DNA of 54,707 nt, taken from Meiothermus sp. Lineage in GTDB: Bacteria; Deinococcota; Deinococci; Deinococcales; Thermaceae. Below, one piece after another: positions 42,658 to 52,194 of this stretch (the first letter of the stretch is position 1; the number at the start of each line of letters is the position of its first letter). Under the pieces are notes generated by a model that worked only from the letters and a program-made list of their open reading frames with translations, was not told the origin of the DNA and did no database searches. The position numbers were made by a program, and so were the translations under genes. Location of the stretch: NCBI RefSeq assembly GCF_025060375.1, contig NZ_JANXCG010000021.1, forward strand, positions 1 to 54,707, written 5' to 3'.

Positions 42658-44241
42658 CTAAAGGGGGAGTTCGGCCCGGATTAGGGTGCCCTGGCCCTCC
42701 ACCGACTCTACGTAAAACCGCCCACCCCGGGCCTCCACCCGCTCCCGCATCTGGGTCAGCCCGAAGCCGCCCATACCCTCTGGGGCAGCATCGGTCTGGA
42801 AGCCTCGGCCGTTGTCGCGGATCTCCAGCACGCCCCCCCGCTCCCCCATGGGGGTCAGGCTGACCTGCACCAAGGTGGGCCGCCCGTGCTTGGCTGCGTT
42901 GGTCAGCGCCTCCTGTAGAACCCTGAAGAGGACCAGCTCGGAGGCCTGGGAAAGACCGACCCTCTCCGGTAAGGAGAGACGGAGTCTGAAGCCCGCCTGT
43001 TCGGCGAAAGCCTGCGCATAACGCCGCACCGACTCCAGAAAACCGTAGCGCTCGAGGTCAATTGGCCTCAGGGCGAAGATGCTTCGGCGCACCTCCCGAA
43101 TCTGGGCCCGGAGGGTGCCCTTAACCTGCTGCAGCTCCTCTATGGCCCGCTTCGGGTCGGTCGGCCAGATGCGCTCCACCAGGTCCAGCTTGAGGGCCAT
43201 GAAGGCTAGGGCCTGGGCCACCCCGTCGTGGATTTCACGGGCAATGCGGTTGCGTTCCTCGGTCAGGGCTAGCTCCTCGGCCCGCAAGTAGGCCTGGGCG
43301 TTGCGGACAGCAAGGGTGACCTGGGCGGCCAGGAAGCGTAGAAAAGGCAGCCGCTGGCGCAGGTTCTCGGCTTCCCCTCTCAGCAGCAGAACCCCCACCA
43401 CGTCTTTCTCCCTAAGGGGAACCGCAAGTAGGTCGTTCTCGATGAAAACCGGGGCTTCAAGGGCCTCCTTCCAGAGGCCTTGGGGCAGGAAGGCGCGGAG
43501 GGGCAGCTCGAGGTGGCGCGTTACCTGAGGCCGGAGGAAGTGTTCCTCATCCAAGAGCAGCACGCTGCCCCCGCTGGCCTTGGCCCAGTCTAGAATGCGG
43601 TCCAGAAGCCTTTCCAAAAGCCTTTCCAGGTTGGCCTCGGCGCGAAGGGCCTGGTCCACCTCATAAAGGGTAAGCAGGTCGCGGCTGCGCGAGCGCACCG
43701 CCTCCAGCGCACCGGCCACCTCGGCGGCCAGCACCTCCAAAAAGCTTCGCTCGTCCTTGGAAAGGGGGGGTTCCGCAACCACCTCGAGCTGGCCTTCCAG
43801 GCCTGGTAGGGCTACCCTGAGCGCTCTGCCTGGGACAAACCCCGCCGAGGCAGCACGCACCCCCTCGAGGGTGAGCGCCACCTCCCGCCGCAAGGCTTGG
43901 GCTACCTCCTGCACCGCCGCGGTTAGGGCTTGTTCCAGGTTATCCGCCACCGAGGCCCGCCTTAGGATGTTGCCTACTGCCATGAGCCGGCGGTTGGCTT
44001 CTTCCAGGGCCCGTTGCACCTCTTCGCGCTCCTGCACCTGTTGAGCAATCCACTCCAGGGTCATCCAGGTCACCAAAGGCCCCACCAGCCCGTAGAAGCC
44101 CAGGCGCAACCAGAAGGCCGACGGCAGGCCCTCGTAGGGCTTTAGGGAAAGCTCAAAAAGCACGACCACCAAGACGATAGCAGCCGGCAAAAAGAGCCTG
44201 TAGAGCCGGATAAGCCGGTATAGGCTGGGTGCGGCCTCCAT
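42658..44241 (-). CDS. Orphan sensor histidine kinase, NarL-system class (HisKA_3)
   Basis: 527 residues. Two N-terminal TM helices (about 17-33 and 45-62), a short helical linker, two GAF-like regions (about 85-175 and 190-320), then HisKA_3 with phosphorylated His in RNRIAREIHDGVAQAL near residue 340, and an HATPase with N box LQEALTNAAKHG, G1 DNGRGF and G2 GGFGLTQMRERV. This class normally pairs with a LuxR/NarL-type regulator, none of which is in the window. It starts 9 bases after the TrmJ-like gene on the same strand, so the two may be one transcript. Signal unknown; the GAF parts suggest a cytosolic ligand or redox cue. Confidence 0.9.
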   Translation of the reverse strand: MEAAPSLYRLIRLYRLFLPAAIVLVVVLFELSLKPYEGLPSAFWLRLGFYGLVGPLVTWMTLEWIAQQVQEREEVQRALEEANRRLMAVGNILRRASVADNLEQALTAAVQEVAQALRREVALTLEGVRAASAGFVPGRALRVALPGLEGQLEVVAEPPLSKDERSFLEVLAAEVAGALEAVRSRSRDLLTLYEVDQALRAEANLERLLERLLDRILDWAKASGGSVLLLDEEHFLRPQVTRHLELPLRAFLPQGLWKEALEAPVFIENDLLAVPLREKDVVGVLLLRGEAENLRQRLPFLRFLAAQVTLAVRNAQAYLRAEELALTEERNRIAREIHDGVAQALAFMALKLDLVERIWPTDPKRAIEELQQVKGTLRAQIREVRRSIFALRPIDLERYGFLESVRRYAQAFAEQAGFRLRLSLPERVGLSQASELVLFRVLQEALTNAAKHGRPTLVQVSLTPMGERGGVLEIRDNGRGFQTDAAPEGMGGFGLTQMRERVEARGGRFYVESVEGQGTLIRAELPL

Positions 44242-44250
44242 GGCTCGAGC

Positions 44251-45024
44251 TTACGACTTCAGCTCGGACTTACGGCGGCCGTGGGCTGCGTACCAGCGGC
44301 TTTGATGCAGGAAACCCCGCAAGAACTGCACCTCCCCTGGGGTCAGGGCAGCTTTGTGCAGCAAACGGCGGAAGCGGCGCATGGTGTAGGGCAGCCGCCG
44401 CTCATCGGTAAAACCGATGCGCAAGACGTACTCCTGAAGGTCGGCAAAGAGGCGCTCCAAGGCCTCCCGCTCAGCCAGCGGGGCTACCTCAGGCTCGGGA
44501 GGGTGGTGGGCTACTCCAAAAATCTCATAGCAGAGGAGCAACACAGCCTGAGCTAGGTTTAGACTGGGCTGCTTGGGCGCAGTGGGAATGCGCACAATGA
44601 CCTGTGAGAGGTCGATCTCCTCCTTGGTCAGGCCGAAGGTCTCTCGGCCAAAGACCAACGCCACCTGTCCTTGTGGCGCTACCCGGGCCACCTCCTCTGC
44701 CATGGCCCGCGGCCCCAGCACTGGACCGGTGTAGATCTCCCTCTCCCGCACGGTGGTGCCCACCACCAGCCGGGCTGGGGCCACCGCTTCTGAAAGGGTT
44801 GCCGCTACCTTGAGGTGGTCCAGAATCTCGCCAGCCCGCACCGCCAAGCGGTAGGCCATGGAACGCTCAGGACCCATGGCCAGATCCTCGCGTACCCTGG
44901 GTTCCGGAGCTACCAGCCACAGGTCAGAGAAGCCGAAGTTCTGCATAGCTCGCGCAGTGGCTCCCACGTTCATGGGTTCCTGGCTGCCCACCAGCACCAC
45001 GCGGACGTTTGCCAGCCATTCCAT
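44251..45024 (-). CDS. trmJ: TrmJ-type RNA 2'-O-methyltransferase (SPOUT)
   Basis: 257 residues of the SPOUT class. TrmJ methylates ribose 32 of tRNAs. NVRVVLVGSQEPMNVGATARAMQNFG (residues 6 on), then LVFGRETFGLTKEEIDL near 125 and RIPTAPKQPSLNLAQAVLLLCYEIF near 146 form the knotted SAM site. A long C-terminal extension (about 175-257) with an HRR-rich end matches TrmJ rather than TrmL. ATG 45024 is 7 bases after a TAGGCT box. A related 23S rRNA methyltransferase is a possible alternative. Confidence 0.85.
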   Translation of the reverse strand: MEWLANVRVVLVGSQEPMNVGATARAMQNFGFSDLWLVAPEPRVREDLAMGPERSMAYRLAVRAGEILDHLKVAATLSEAVAPARLVVGTTVREREIYTGPVLGPRAMAEEVARVAPQGQVALVFGRETFGLTKEEIDLSQVIVRIPTAPKQPSLNLAQAVLLLCYEIFGVAHHPPEPEVAPLAEREALERLFADLQEYVLRIGFTDERRLPYTMRRFRRLLHKAALTPGEVQFLRGFLHQSRWYAAHGRRKSELKS

Positions 45025-45085
45025 CGGTTCCAGCCTAATGGCTGAGCCCTGGCGCGTCGAGCCGCTTTCTGGTCCTGGGCGAAGG

Positions 45086-45115
45086 TTGACACTTCCGAAG
45101 GGGCTGCGGTAGACT
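45086..45115 (+). promoter_or_regulatory. Promoter of the alpha-glucoside operon
   Basis: TTGACA (45086-45091), 18 bases, TAGACT (45110-45115). The leader is about 85 bases. ACTTCCGAAG (45091-45100) recurs with one change as ACTTCCAAAG (45183-45192), a possible regulator site pair flanking the leader, but no sugar regulator is in the window. Confidence 0.65.
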
Positions 45116-45205
45116 CTCGGCAGGAGTTCTTCCAAAAATGGTCTGTTGCGTAGGGCGACTCTCTGGTTGAGTTCATGGAAGCACTTCCAAAGCTCAGGAG
45201 GAAAT

Positions 45206-46492
45206 ATGAAGCGTAGGGAGTTTCTCAAAAAGGCGGGCATGGGTTTGGCCACGGGTTTGCTGGTGAGCCAGGGCTGGGTGCGGGCCCAAAGCCAGGCCAC
45301 CCTGCGGGTTTCCCTGGGTGGGGGTGTGGGGGAGGGGCCCCGCTGGATGCGCTCCCGCCTGGCCGAGTTTACCCGGCGCACCGGCATTCGCGCCGAGGTT
45401 TTTGAGGCCCCCACCGATACCGATGCCCAGCTGGCCCTCTACCAGCAGTACTGGGCGGGGCGGAGCTCGGACATTGACGTCTACATGGTGGATGTGATTT
45501 GGCCCGGCATCATCGCGCCGCACGCCCTCGACCTCAAGCAGCACTTCACCGAGGCTGAGCTCAGGGAGTTCTTCCCCCGCATTGTCCAGAACAACACCAT
45601 CCGGGGCAAGCTCACCTCCATCCCCTTCTTCACCGACGCCGGGATTCTGTACTACCGCACCGACCTGCTGCAGAAGTACGGCTACAGGAATCCCCCCCGC
45701 ACCTGGGCTGAACTCAACCAGATGGCCCAGCGGGTGATGGAGGAGGAGCGCAAGGCTGGCAACCGCGACTTCTTCGGCTTTGTCTTCCAGGGCAAGCCCT
45801 ACGAGGGCCTTACTTGCGATGCGCTGGAGTGGATCTACTCCTTTGGCGGTGGGCGCATCGTGGAGCCCGACGGGCGCATCAGCGTGAACAACGGCAGGGC
45901 AGCCCTGGCACTCAACACCGTACGCCGCTTTGTGGGCACCATTGCGCCCCAGGGGGTTACCAGCTACGCCGAGGAGGAGGCCAGGAACGTCTGGCAGCAG
46001 GGCAACGCCCTCTTCATGCGCAACTGGCCCTACGCCTACGCTTTGGGACAGGCCGAGAACAGCCCCATCAGGGGCAAGTTCGCGGTAACGGTGCTGCCCA
46101 AAGGGGCGGCCGACGCCCCCAACGCCGCCACCCTGGGTGGCTGGCAGCTCATGGTTTCGGCCTACAGCCGCTACCCCAAGGAAGCCGTGGAGCTGGTGCG
46201 TTTCCTGACCTCGGCAGAAAGCCAGAAGGACTTCGCCCTGAACCTCTCCTGGCTGCCCACCCGTCCGGCTCTCTACAACGACCGGGACATCCTGGCCCGC
46301 ACGCCCTGGTTTAGGGACCTGCTCCCGGTCTTCCAGAACGCGGTCTCGCGGCCTTCGGATGTGGCCGGGGCCCGCTACAACCAGGTCTCTGAGGCCATCT
46401 GGACCGAGGTTCACAGCGCACTCACCGGCCGCAAGACGGGCGAGGCGGCGGTGCGGGACCTCGAGGCTCGCCTGCGCCGTATTCTGCGCTAA
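45206..46492 (+). CDS. ABC sugar-binding protein, likely trehalose/maltose
   Basis: 428 residues. The N-terminus has a twin-arginine-like motif, RREFLKK, then a hydrophobic stretch and cleavage after VRA, so Tat export is likely. The body is an extracellular binding protein of family 1: [21 protein letters not shown] near residue 92, VIPFFTDAG-type strand [22 protein letters not shown] near 133, [20 protein letters not shown] near 310. Closest to maltose/trehalose binding proteins of Thermus by pattern. ATG 45206 has AGGAGGA before it. Followed by the two permeases and a GH31 enzyme, so an alpha-glucoside is the likely ligand. Confidence 0.88.
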   Translation: MKRREFLKKAGMGLATGLLVSQGWVRAQSQATLRVSLGGGVGEGPRWMRSRLAEFTRRTGIRAEVFEAPTDTDAQLALYQQYWAGRSSDIDVYMVDVIWPGIIAPHALDLKQHFTEAELREFFPRIVQNNTIRGKLTSIPFFTDAGILYYRTDLLQKYGYRNPPRTWAELNQMAQRVMEEERKAGNRDFFGFVFQGKPYEGLTCDALEWIYSFGGGRIVEPDGRISVNNGRAALALNTVRRFVGTIAPQGVTSYAEEEARNVWQQGNALFMRNWPYAYALGQAENSPIRGKFAVTVLPKGAADAPNAATLGGWQLMVSAYSRYPKEAVELVRFLTSAESQKDFALNLSWLPTRPALYNDRDILARTPWFRDLLPVFQNAVSRPSDVAGARYNQVSEAIWTEVHSALTGRKTGEAAVRDLEARLRRILR

Positions 46493-46504
46493 CCTAACCC
46501 TTTG

Positions 46505-46528
46505 CCCGGGGGGCCCAAGCTCCCCGGG
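46505..46528 (+). other. Intergenic hairpin between binding protein and permease genes
   Basis: CCCGGGG pairs with CCCCGGG (46505-46511 with 46522-46528), extended by two pairs, 6-base loop, no T tract. Such hairpins after binding-protein genes often stabilise the upstream mRNA so the binding protein is made in excess over the membrane subunits. Confidence 0.65.
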
Positions 46529-46548
46529 TCTGCTCTAAGGGGAAAGAC

Positions 46549-47424
46549 ATGCTCGTTCAAAGGCAGGTTCGACTGGCCTGGCTGCTGGTGTTACCTACCC
46601 TCTTGGTGGTGGTTTTCGTAGCTGGCTACCCCCTGGCCCAGGTTTTCTACTGGTCGTTTTACAAGGCCGATATTGCCCTGGTAGACCCGCCGGAGTTCGT
46701 GGGTTTTGAGAACTACCTCTTCCTTCTGCGGGACCCCGACTTCCGTGAGGCCCTGTGGAACACCGTGAAGTTCACCGTCTTCTCGGTGAGCATTGAGACC
46801 GTGCTGGGCCTGGTCATCGCCCTTATCATCCACTCCAACTTCAGAGGCCGGGGTTTGGTGCGCACCGCCATTCTCATTCCCTGGGCCATCCCCACCGTGG
46901 TCTCGGCCAAGATGTGGCAGTGGATGCTCAATGATGTCTACGGGGTGATCAACGTCATTGGCGTCAAGCTTGGCATCCTCTCGCAGAAGGTGGCCTTCTT
47001 GGCCCGGCCTGAGCTCATGCTCCCTGCCATCATCGCCGTGGATGTTTGGAAGACTACGCCCTTTATGGCTCTTCTCCTCCTGGCTGGCCTGCAGCTCATC
47101 CCCGAGGAGCTCTACGAGGCGGCCAGCATTGACGGGGCTACCCGCTGGCAGCAGTTCTGGACCATCACCCTGCCCCTCCTCACCCCGGCCCTAGTGGTGG
47201 CGCTCATCTTCCGCACCCTGGATGCGCTTCGGGTTTTCGATGTGATTTACGTGATGACCGGGGTCAACCCGGCCACCCGCACCCTGGCGGTCTACAACCG
47301 GCAGAACCTCATTGACTTCCAGGACCTGGGCTACGGCTCGGCCATCAGCGTGGCCATTCTCATCGTCACCTTTGCCTTCGTGATCCTCTACATGCGCAGC
47401 ATCGGGAGGGAGGCTCTGAGATGA
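46549..47424 (+). CDS. ABC sugar permease, MalF-type
   Basis: 291-residue inner-membrane permease with six TM helices. The EAA loop, where the ATPase docks, reads LIPEELYEAASIDGATRWQQFWTITLPLL near residue 183. N-terminal TM1 RLAWLLVLPTLLVVVFVAGYPLAQ is standard. Its stop overlaps the next permease start by four bases (ATGA). No MalK-type ATPase follows. Confidence 0.92.
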   Translation: MLVQRQVRLAWLLVLPTLLVVVFVAGYPLAQVFYWSFYKADIALVDPPEFVGFENYLFLLRDPDFREALWNTVKFTVFSVSIETVLGLVIALIIHSNFRGRGLVRTAILIPWAIPTVVSAKMWQWMLNDVYGVINVIGVKLGILSQKVAFLARPELMLPAIIAVDVWKTTPFMALLLLAGLQLIPEELYEAASIDGATRWQQFWTITLPLLTPALVVALIFRTLDALRVFDVIYVMTGVNPATRTLAVYNRQNLIDFQDLGYGSAISVAILIVTFAFVILYMRSIGREALR

Positions 47425-48263
47425 GGCGCGCCCTTTTTTGGCTCAACCGGGTGCTTTTCTACCTCTTGGTGGTCTTCGTGGTGATCTACAGCGTCTTCCC
47501 CTTCTATTGGGCTGTCATCTCGAGCTTCAAACCCTCCAGCGGGCTTTTCTCCCCTGACCCGAGCTTCCTGCCAATTCCTTTTACCCTTGAGCAGTACCGC
47601 AACGTCTTCGTGGGCACCGCCTTTGGCCGCAACCTGCTGAACTCCCTCATCGTGGCGGGGGGGGCCACCCTCCTCTCGCTGGTGCTGGGCGTGCTGGCGG
47701 CCTACGCCCTGGGTCGGTTGCGCTTTCCCCCGAAAAACGCGGTGCTCTACATCGTGCTCTCCATGACCATGTTTCCTCAGATTGCCGTGCTGGGGGGCTT
47801 TTTTGTGCTTTTGCGGCAGGTGGGCCTCTTCAATACCCATGCTGGGCTGATTCTAAGCTACATGCTCTTTACCCTGCCCTTCACGGTCTGGGTGTTGGTG
47901 GGCTACTTCCGGGGGCTGCCGCGGGAGATGGAGGAGGCGGCCTACGTGGACGGGGCCACCCCGTTGCAGACCCTCCTTCGGGTGATGCTCCCGCTCACCG
48001 GGCCCGGCCTGGTGACCACTGGGCTTCTGGCCTTCATTGCGGCTTGGAACGAGTTCCTATTCGCCCTCACCTTTACCGTAAGCGATGCGGTGCGCACCGT
48101 ACCTCCGGCCATTGCCTTCTTCGGCGGAGCCACGCCCTTTGAGATTCCCTGGGGCTCCATCATGGCAGCCAGTGTGGTGGTCACGGTGCCGCTTGTGATC
48201 CTGGTGCTGGTCTTCCAGCAGCGCATCGTGGCGGGGCTCACCGCGGGTGCGGTGAAGGGCTAG
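47421..48263 (+). CDS. ABC sugar permease, MalG-type
   Basis: 280-residue permease with six TM helices. EAA loop GLPREMEEAAYVDGATPLQTLLRVMLPL near residue 162. Typical MalG features: RLRFPPKNAVLYIVLSMTMFPQ near 95 and the short C-terminus. Coupled to the MalF-type gene by a four-base overlap. Ends 93 bases before the GH31 gene. Confidence 0.92.
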   Translation: MRRALFWLNRVLFYLLVVFVVIYSVFPFYWAVISSFKPSSGLFSPDPSFLPIPFTLEQYRNVFVGTAFGRNLLNSLIVAGGATLLSLVLGVLAAYALGRLRFPPKNAVLYIVLSMTMFPQIAVLGGFFVLLRQVGLFNTHAGLILSYMLFTLPFTVWVLVGYFRGLPREMEEAAYVDGATPLQTLLRVMLPLTGPGLVTTGLLAFIAAWNEFLFALTFTVSDAVRTVPPAIAFFGGATPFEIPWGSIMAASVVVTVPLVILVLVFQQRIVAGLTAGAVKG

Positions 48264-48294
48264 GCCCAGGGGAGAAGGGGTGCCGAGGAGGGTT

Positions 48295-48354
48295 ATGGTC
48301 CTTCGGCCCTGGGCGGGGCCGGTGGGGAGCCTAGGGGCGCTCCAGAGGGGGTAA
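48295..48354 (+). CDS. Possible 19-codon upstream ORF before GH31
   Basis: ATG 48295 preceded by GGAGG (GAGGAGGG ending 3 bases before) and stopping with TAA at 48352-48354, two bases before the GTG of the GH31 gene. It would encode MVLRPWAGPVGSLGALQRG. Such a position could couple translation into the GH31 gene; alternatively it is chance in a G-rich gap. Low confidence. Confidence 0.25.
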   Translation: MVLRPWAGPVGSLGALQRG

Positions 48355-48356
48355 GC

Positions 48357-50636
48357 GTGAACGAGCTACTGGACTGGGACATCCCTTTTGACCGACTGGA
48401 GGGCCTGCCCCTGGCGGATGTCAGGGTGCAGGCGGTGGAGAAGGAGGGGGTGCGGGCCTGGCGGCTCCTTTTCACCCAAAGGCCGCGCGACCGGGCCAAG
48501 GCGGGGCCGGCGGTGCAGGGGGCAAGGCCGTTGCCCATGGAGGAAGCCCAGGGGGTCTACCGGGCCGAGGGGCTTCCACCCTTGGCGCTGGGTGAGGGGA
48601 GGGTGCGCTTGGGGGACCTCGAGCTCACCCTTTGGGGCCTGCCCCACCTCGAGGCCCTGCCCCTCCTGCGGCTCCTTTCCGACGGGGTGCCCTACCCGCT
48701 TTTAGCGCTGCGCTTCGCCCTGGGGGCAGCCCATTACTACGGCTTGGGTGAGCGAACCGGAGGGCTCGAGCGGCGGAGCCGGCGCTTTTGGAACTTCACC
48801 ATGGACCAGCCCCCCCGCCCCGGCCGCGACCCGCTCTACCAGGCCAGCCCCTTTCTGCTGCGGCTGGAGGAGGGGCGGGCCCTGGGCCTCCTGCTGGACG
48901 AGAGCCACCCGAGCCTCTTTGACCTGGGCCACGCCCACCCCGCCGAGGGCCGCATCGCCGTGGCGGGGCCGCACCTCGACCTCTACCTTTGGGAGGGAAG
49001 CCCCTTGGAGGTGGTGCGGGGCCTGACCCTGCTCACCGGTCGGCCCGCCATGCCCCCCTTGTGGGCCCTGGGCTACCACCAGTGCCGCTACAGCTATGCC
49101 GACAGCCAGGCGGTGCGGGAGGTGGTGGAAGCGTTCAAGGCCCACGACCTGCCCCTGGAGGCGGTCTGGCTGGATATCCACTACATGGAGGGGTACAAGG
49201 TCTTCACCCTAAGCCCGCACCGCTTCCCCGATTTCCGGGCCCTCTCGGACGAGCTGGCTCAGGAGGGCGTGCGGCTGGTGCCCATCGTAGACCCGGGGGT
49301 GAAGGTGGAGGAGGGCTACCGGGTCTTTGAAGAGGGGAAGCGGCGAGGGGTTTTCATTCTGGACGACCGGGACGAGCCCCTGGTGGGGGGAGTCTGGCCC
49401 CGGCGGGCGGTCTGGCCCGACTTTAGCCGGGAGGAGGCCCGGGCCTTCTGGGCCGAGGAGGTGCGGGCCTTCGCTGAGGAAAACGGCTTTGCCGGCATCT
49501 GGAACGACATGAACGAGCCGGCGGTGCTGGAGCTTGGGGGTGCTGAGCCCCCCGATAAGGCCCTACCCCTCACCGCCCGCCAGGGGGGAAAGAGCCACCT
49601 CGAGGCCCGCAACCTCTACGCCCTGGGGATGGCCGAGGCCACCCACCGGGGCCTGGCCGCCTTGGGTCGCCGCCCCTTCATCCTCACCCGCAGCGGCTTC
49701 CCCGGCATCCAGCGCTACGCCTTTGTCTGGACGGGGGACAACGAAAGCCGCTACGAGGATATGGCCCTCTCGGTCCCCATGCTCCTCTCGCTGGGGCTTT
49801 CGGGGGTGCCCTTTGCCGGGACGGACGTGGGTGGGTTTGGTCTGGACACCGAGCCCGAGCTGTTGCTGCGCTGGACCTGGCTCGGGGCGCTTTACCCCTT
49901 TTTCCGCAACCACAGCGCCCTGGGCACCCGCCGCCAGGAGCCCTACGCCTTCGGCGAGCCCTGGACCTCCAGGATGCGCGAGGCCCTGCGCTTTCGCTAC
50001 CGGCTGCTTCCTTACCTCTATTCCCTGGCCCGGCAGGCCCACGAGGAGGGCCTGCCCCTCTGGCGGCCGCTTTTCCTGCACTGGCCGGAGGAGCCGGAGG
50101 CCCGGCGCGACGACGAGTTCCTGCTGGGGGAAGCCCTGCTGGCGGCACCGGTGCTGTGGCAGGGGGCCCGCGCCCGCGAGGTCTACCTGCCGCCGGGGGG
50201 CTGGCAGGACTTCTGGGAGGGCGCTCTCTGGGAGGGCCCCCGGCGGCTTGGGGTGGAGGCCCCTTTGGAGCGGCTGCCCCTCTTTCAACGGGCGGGCACT
50301 GCCCTGCCCCTCACCGAGCCCCACGCCCCCACCCGTTCGGCCCGCTGGGCCCACCTCGAGTTCAGGGTGGCCCTGGGACGGGAAATTCGTGGGCGGGTCT
50401 ATGAGGACGAGGGGGAAGGGGAGACCCTGGGAGCCTGGAGCGAGCTTCTGGGTAGCTTTGACGGCCAGCGGCTCGAGCTGCGCTTTGTGGACCGCTCGAG
50501 CCACCCCCGCGAAGCGGTCTTTGCCGAGGTGCGGGGGGTGGCTCCGCCGTCCCGTGGGGTGGGCCTGGCCTACCAAGACGGAGTGCTGCGCCTGAACCTG
50601 AGCTCGGGGGAGGCCTGGGCCGAGTGGGACGGATAG
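48357..50636 (+). CDS. GH31 alpha-glucosidase
   Basis: 759 residues, family 31 glycoside hydrolase that releases glucose from alpha-glucosides with retention. The catalytic nucleophile is Asp384 in GIWNDMNEP and the acid/base is Asp461 in WTGDNESRYEDM. The family motif WLDIHYMEGYKVFTLSP lies near residue 271. N-terminal beta-sandwich, central barrel, C-terminal beta domains. No signal peptide, so cytosolic; it would hydrolyse sugars imported by the three preceding genes. GTG start with AGAGGGGG 5 bases before. Maltose, isomaltose, sucrose-like or trehalose-derived substrates cannot be separated. Confidence 0.93.
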   Translation: MNELLDWDIPFDRLEGLPLADVRVQAVEKEGVRAWRLLFTQRPRDRAKAGPAVQGARPLPMEEAQGVYRAEGLPPLALGEGRVRLGDLELTLWGLPHLEALPLLRLLSDGVPYPLLALRFALGAAHYYGLGERTGGLERRSRRFWNFTMDQPPRPGRDPLYQASPFLLRLEEGRALGLLLDESHPSLFDLGHAHPAEGRIAVAGPHLDLYLWEGSPLEVVRGLTLLTGRPAMPPLWALGYHQCRYSYADSQAVREVVEAFKAHDLPLEAVWLDIHYMEGYKVFTLSPHRFPDFRALSDELAQEGVRLVPIVDPGVKVEEGYRVFEEGKRRGVFILDDRDEPLVGGVWPRRAVWPDFSREEARAFWAEEVRAFAEENGFAGIWNDMNEPAVLELGGAEPPDKALPLTARQGGKSHLEARNLYALGMAEATHRGLAALGRRPFILTRSGFPGIQRYAFVWTGDNESRYEDMALSVPMLLSLGLSGVPFAGTDVGGFGLDTEPELLLRWTWLGALYPFFRNHSALGTRRQEPYAFGEPWTSRMREALRFRYRLLPYLYSLARQAHEEGLPLWRPLFLHWPEEPEARRDDEFLLGEALLAAPVLWQGARAREVYLPPGGWQDFWEGALWEGPRRLGVEAPLERLPLFQRAGTALPLTEPHAPTRSARWAHLEFRVALGREIRGRVYEDEGEGETLGAWSELLGSFDGQRLELRFVDRSSHPREAVFAEVRGVAPPSRGVGLAYQDGVLRLNLSSGEAWAEWDG

Positions 50637-50674
50637 CGGACTGCCCCCAGGCTGGCAAAACCGCGCGGGGTGGC

Positions 50675-50680
50675 TATGAT
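50675..50680 (+). promoter_or_regulatory. -10 box of the Taq carboxypeptidase gene
   Basis: TATGAT, eight bases before the ATG at 50689; leaderless start is likely. No clear -35 box. Confidence 0.45.
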
Positions 50681-50688
50681 GGGCGGGT

Positions 50689-52194
50689 ATGACCGCCCAG
50701 GAAGCGTATCAGTGGCTTTTGGAGCATAGCCGGGAGAGTGCCTACCTGGAATCCTTCGCCAAGCTGGCCGCGTGGGACCAGGCCGCCTGCATCCCCAAAA
50801 AGGGCCACCCCCACCGGGCCCGGATGCAGGCTGCGCTGGCTGGGCTGCTGCACCGGCGGGCCACCGACCCCCGGGTAGGGGAGATGCTGGCCCTTCTCGA
50901 GGGCTCGAGCTGGCTCCAACCTGCCTCGGTGGAGGCGGTGAATGTGCGGGAGTGGCGGCGGGCTTTTGACCGCGCCACCCGCATTCCCGAGCGGCTGGTG
51001 GTGGAGCTGGCCCAGGCCACCAGCGAGGGCGAGGCCATCTGGGAAGAAGCCCGTCCTAAGGACGACTGGGAGGCCTTCCGGCCCATCCTGAAGCGGATTT
51101 TTTCCCTGACCCGTGAGCTCGCCGATGCGCTGGGCTACCCGGAGGAGCCCTACGATGCCCTGCTGGACCTGTACGAGCCGGGGGTCACCGCCGCCCAGCT
51201 CGAGCCCGTCTTCAAACAGGTGGGCGAGGCCAGTGTGGCTCTCCTGAGGCGCATTCAGGCCAGCCACCGCCGCCCCGACACCGCCATCCTCCACCGCCAC
51301 TTTCCCGTCCCCGCCCAGGAGGCCTTCGGCAAAGAGGTGATCGCTCGGCTGGGGTTTGACCTCGAGGCGGGTCGGCTGGATGTGGTGGCCCATCCCTTCA
51401 TGCAGGGCATCGGTCCTGGGGATGTGCGCCTCACCACCCGCTACCACCCGGACTACTTCAACGCCGGCTTCTTCAGCACCGTGCACGAGATGGGGCACGG
51501 CCTCTACGGGCAGGGGCTGTTGCCCGAGCACTTCGGCACCCCCATGGGGAGCGAGGTTTCGTTGGGCATCCACGAGTCGCAAAGCCGCACCTGGGAGAAC
51601 CTGGTCGGCCGCAGCCTGGGCTTCTGGCGGTATTTTTGGCCCCGGGCCCAGCACCACTTTGAGGCCCTGCGGGACGTGCGGTTGGAGGACTTCTACTTCG
51701 CCATCAACGCCGTCGAGCCCAGCCTAATCCGGGTCGAGGCCGACGAGGTGACCTATAACCTGCACGTTCTGATTCGCTTTGAGGTGGAGCGGGCCCTTTT
51801 GCGGGGTGAGCTTTCCGTGGAGGAGGCCCCGGAGGCCTGGGATGCTAGGTACCAGCAGTACCTGGGGGTTCGCCCGTCTAAGGTTGGGGATGGGGTGATG
51901 CAGGATGTGCACTGGGCGGCGGGGCTCATCGGTTACTTCCCCACCTACACCCTGGGCAACCTCTACGCCGCGCAGTTCTTTGCGCAGGCTGAGCGGGAGC
52001 TGGGGCCTTTGGAGGAGCAGTTTGCCCGGGGGGATTTTCTCCCCCTTCTGGAGTGGACCAGACGGAACATCCACCACCAGGGTAGCCGCTACTGGCCCCG
52101 CGACCTCCTTCGGCAGGTAACCGCGGAAGACCTGAATCCGGGCTACCTCCTGGCCCACCTGGAGCGCAAGTTCACCGCCCTCTATGGGGTCTGA
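50689..52194 (+). CDS. M32 thermostable carboxypeptidase (Taq type)
   Basis: 501-residue zinc metallocarboxypeptidase, family M32. Zinc motif His266-Glu-Met-Gly-His270 in [13 protein letters not shown], followed by the third ligand region in [13 protein letters not shown] and the signature [20 protein letters not shown] just before. Almost entirely helical, cytosolic, trims C-terminal residues from peptides. Family first described in Thermus aquaticus. Last 13 bases overlap the end of the converging MFS gene. Confidence 0.95.
   Translation: MTAQEAYQWLLEHSRESAYLESFAKLAAWDQAACIPKKGHPHRARMQAALAGLLHRRATDPRVGEMLALLEGSSWLQPASVEAVNVREWRRAFDRATRIPERLVVELAQATSEGEAIWEEARPKDDWEAFRPILKRIFSLTRELADALGYPEEPYDALLDLYEPGVTAAQLEPVFKQVGEASVALLRRIQASHRRPDTAILHRHFPVPAQEAFGKEVIARLGFDLEAGRLDVVAHPFMQGIGPGDVRLTTRYHPDYFNAGFFSTVHEMGHGLYGQGLLPEHFGTPMGSEVSLGIHESQSRTWENLVGRSLGFWRYFWPRAQHHFEALRDVRLEDFYFAINAVEPSLIRVEADEVTYNLHVLIRFEVERALLRGELSVEEAPEAWDARYQQYLGVRPSKVGDGVMQDVHWAAGLIGYFPTYTLGNLYAAQFFAQAERELGPLEEQFARGDFLPLLEWTRRNIHHQGSRYWPRDLLRQVTAEDLNPGYLLAHLERKFTALYGV

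Noticed and set aside
49563-50576. 337-codon minus-strand frame opposite the GH31 gene
   Set aside because: Shadow of high-G+C codon use; no start signal, composition Pro/Gly/Arg-rich, and GH31 catalytic residues are on the plus strand.
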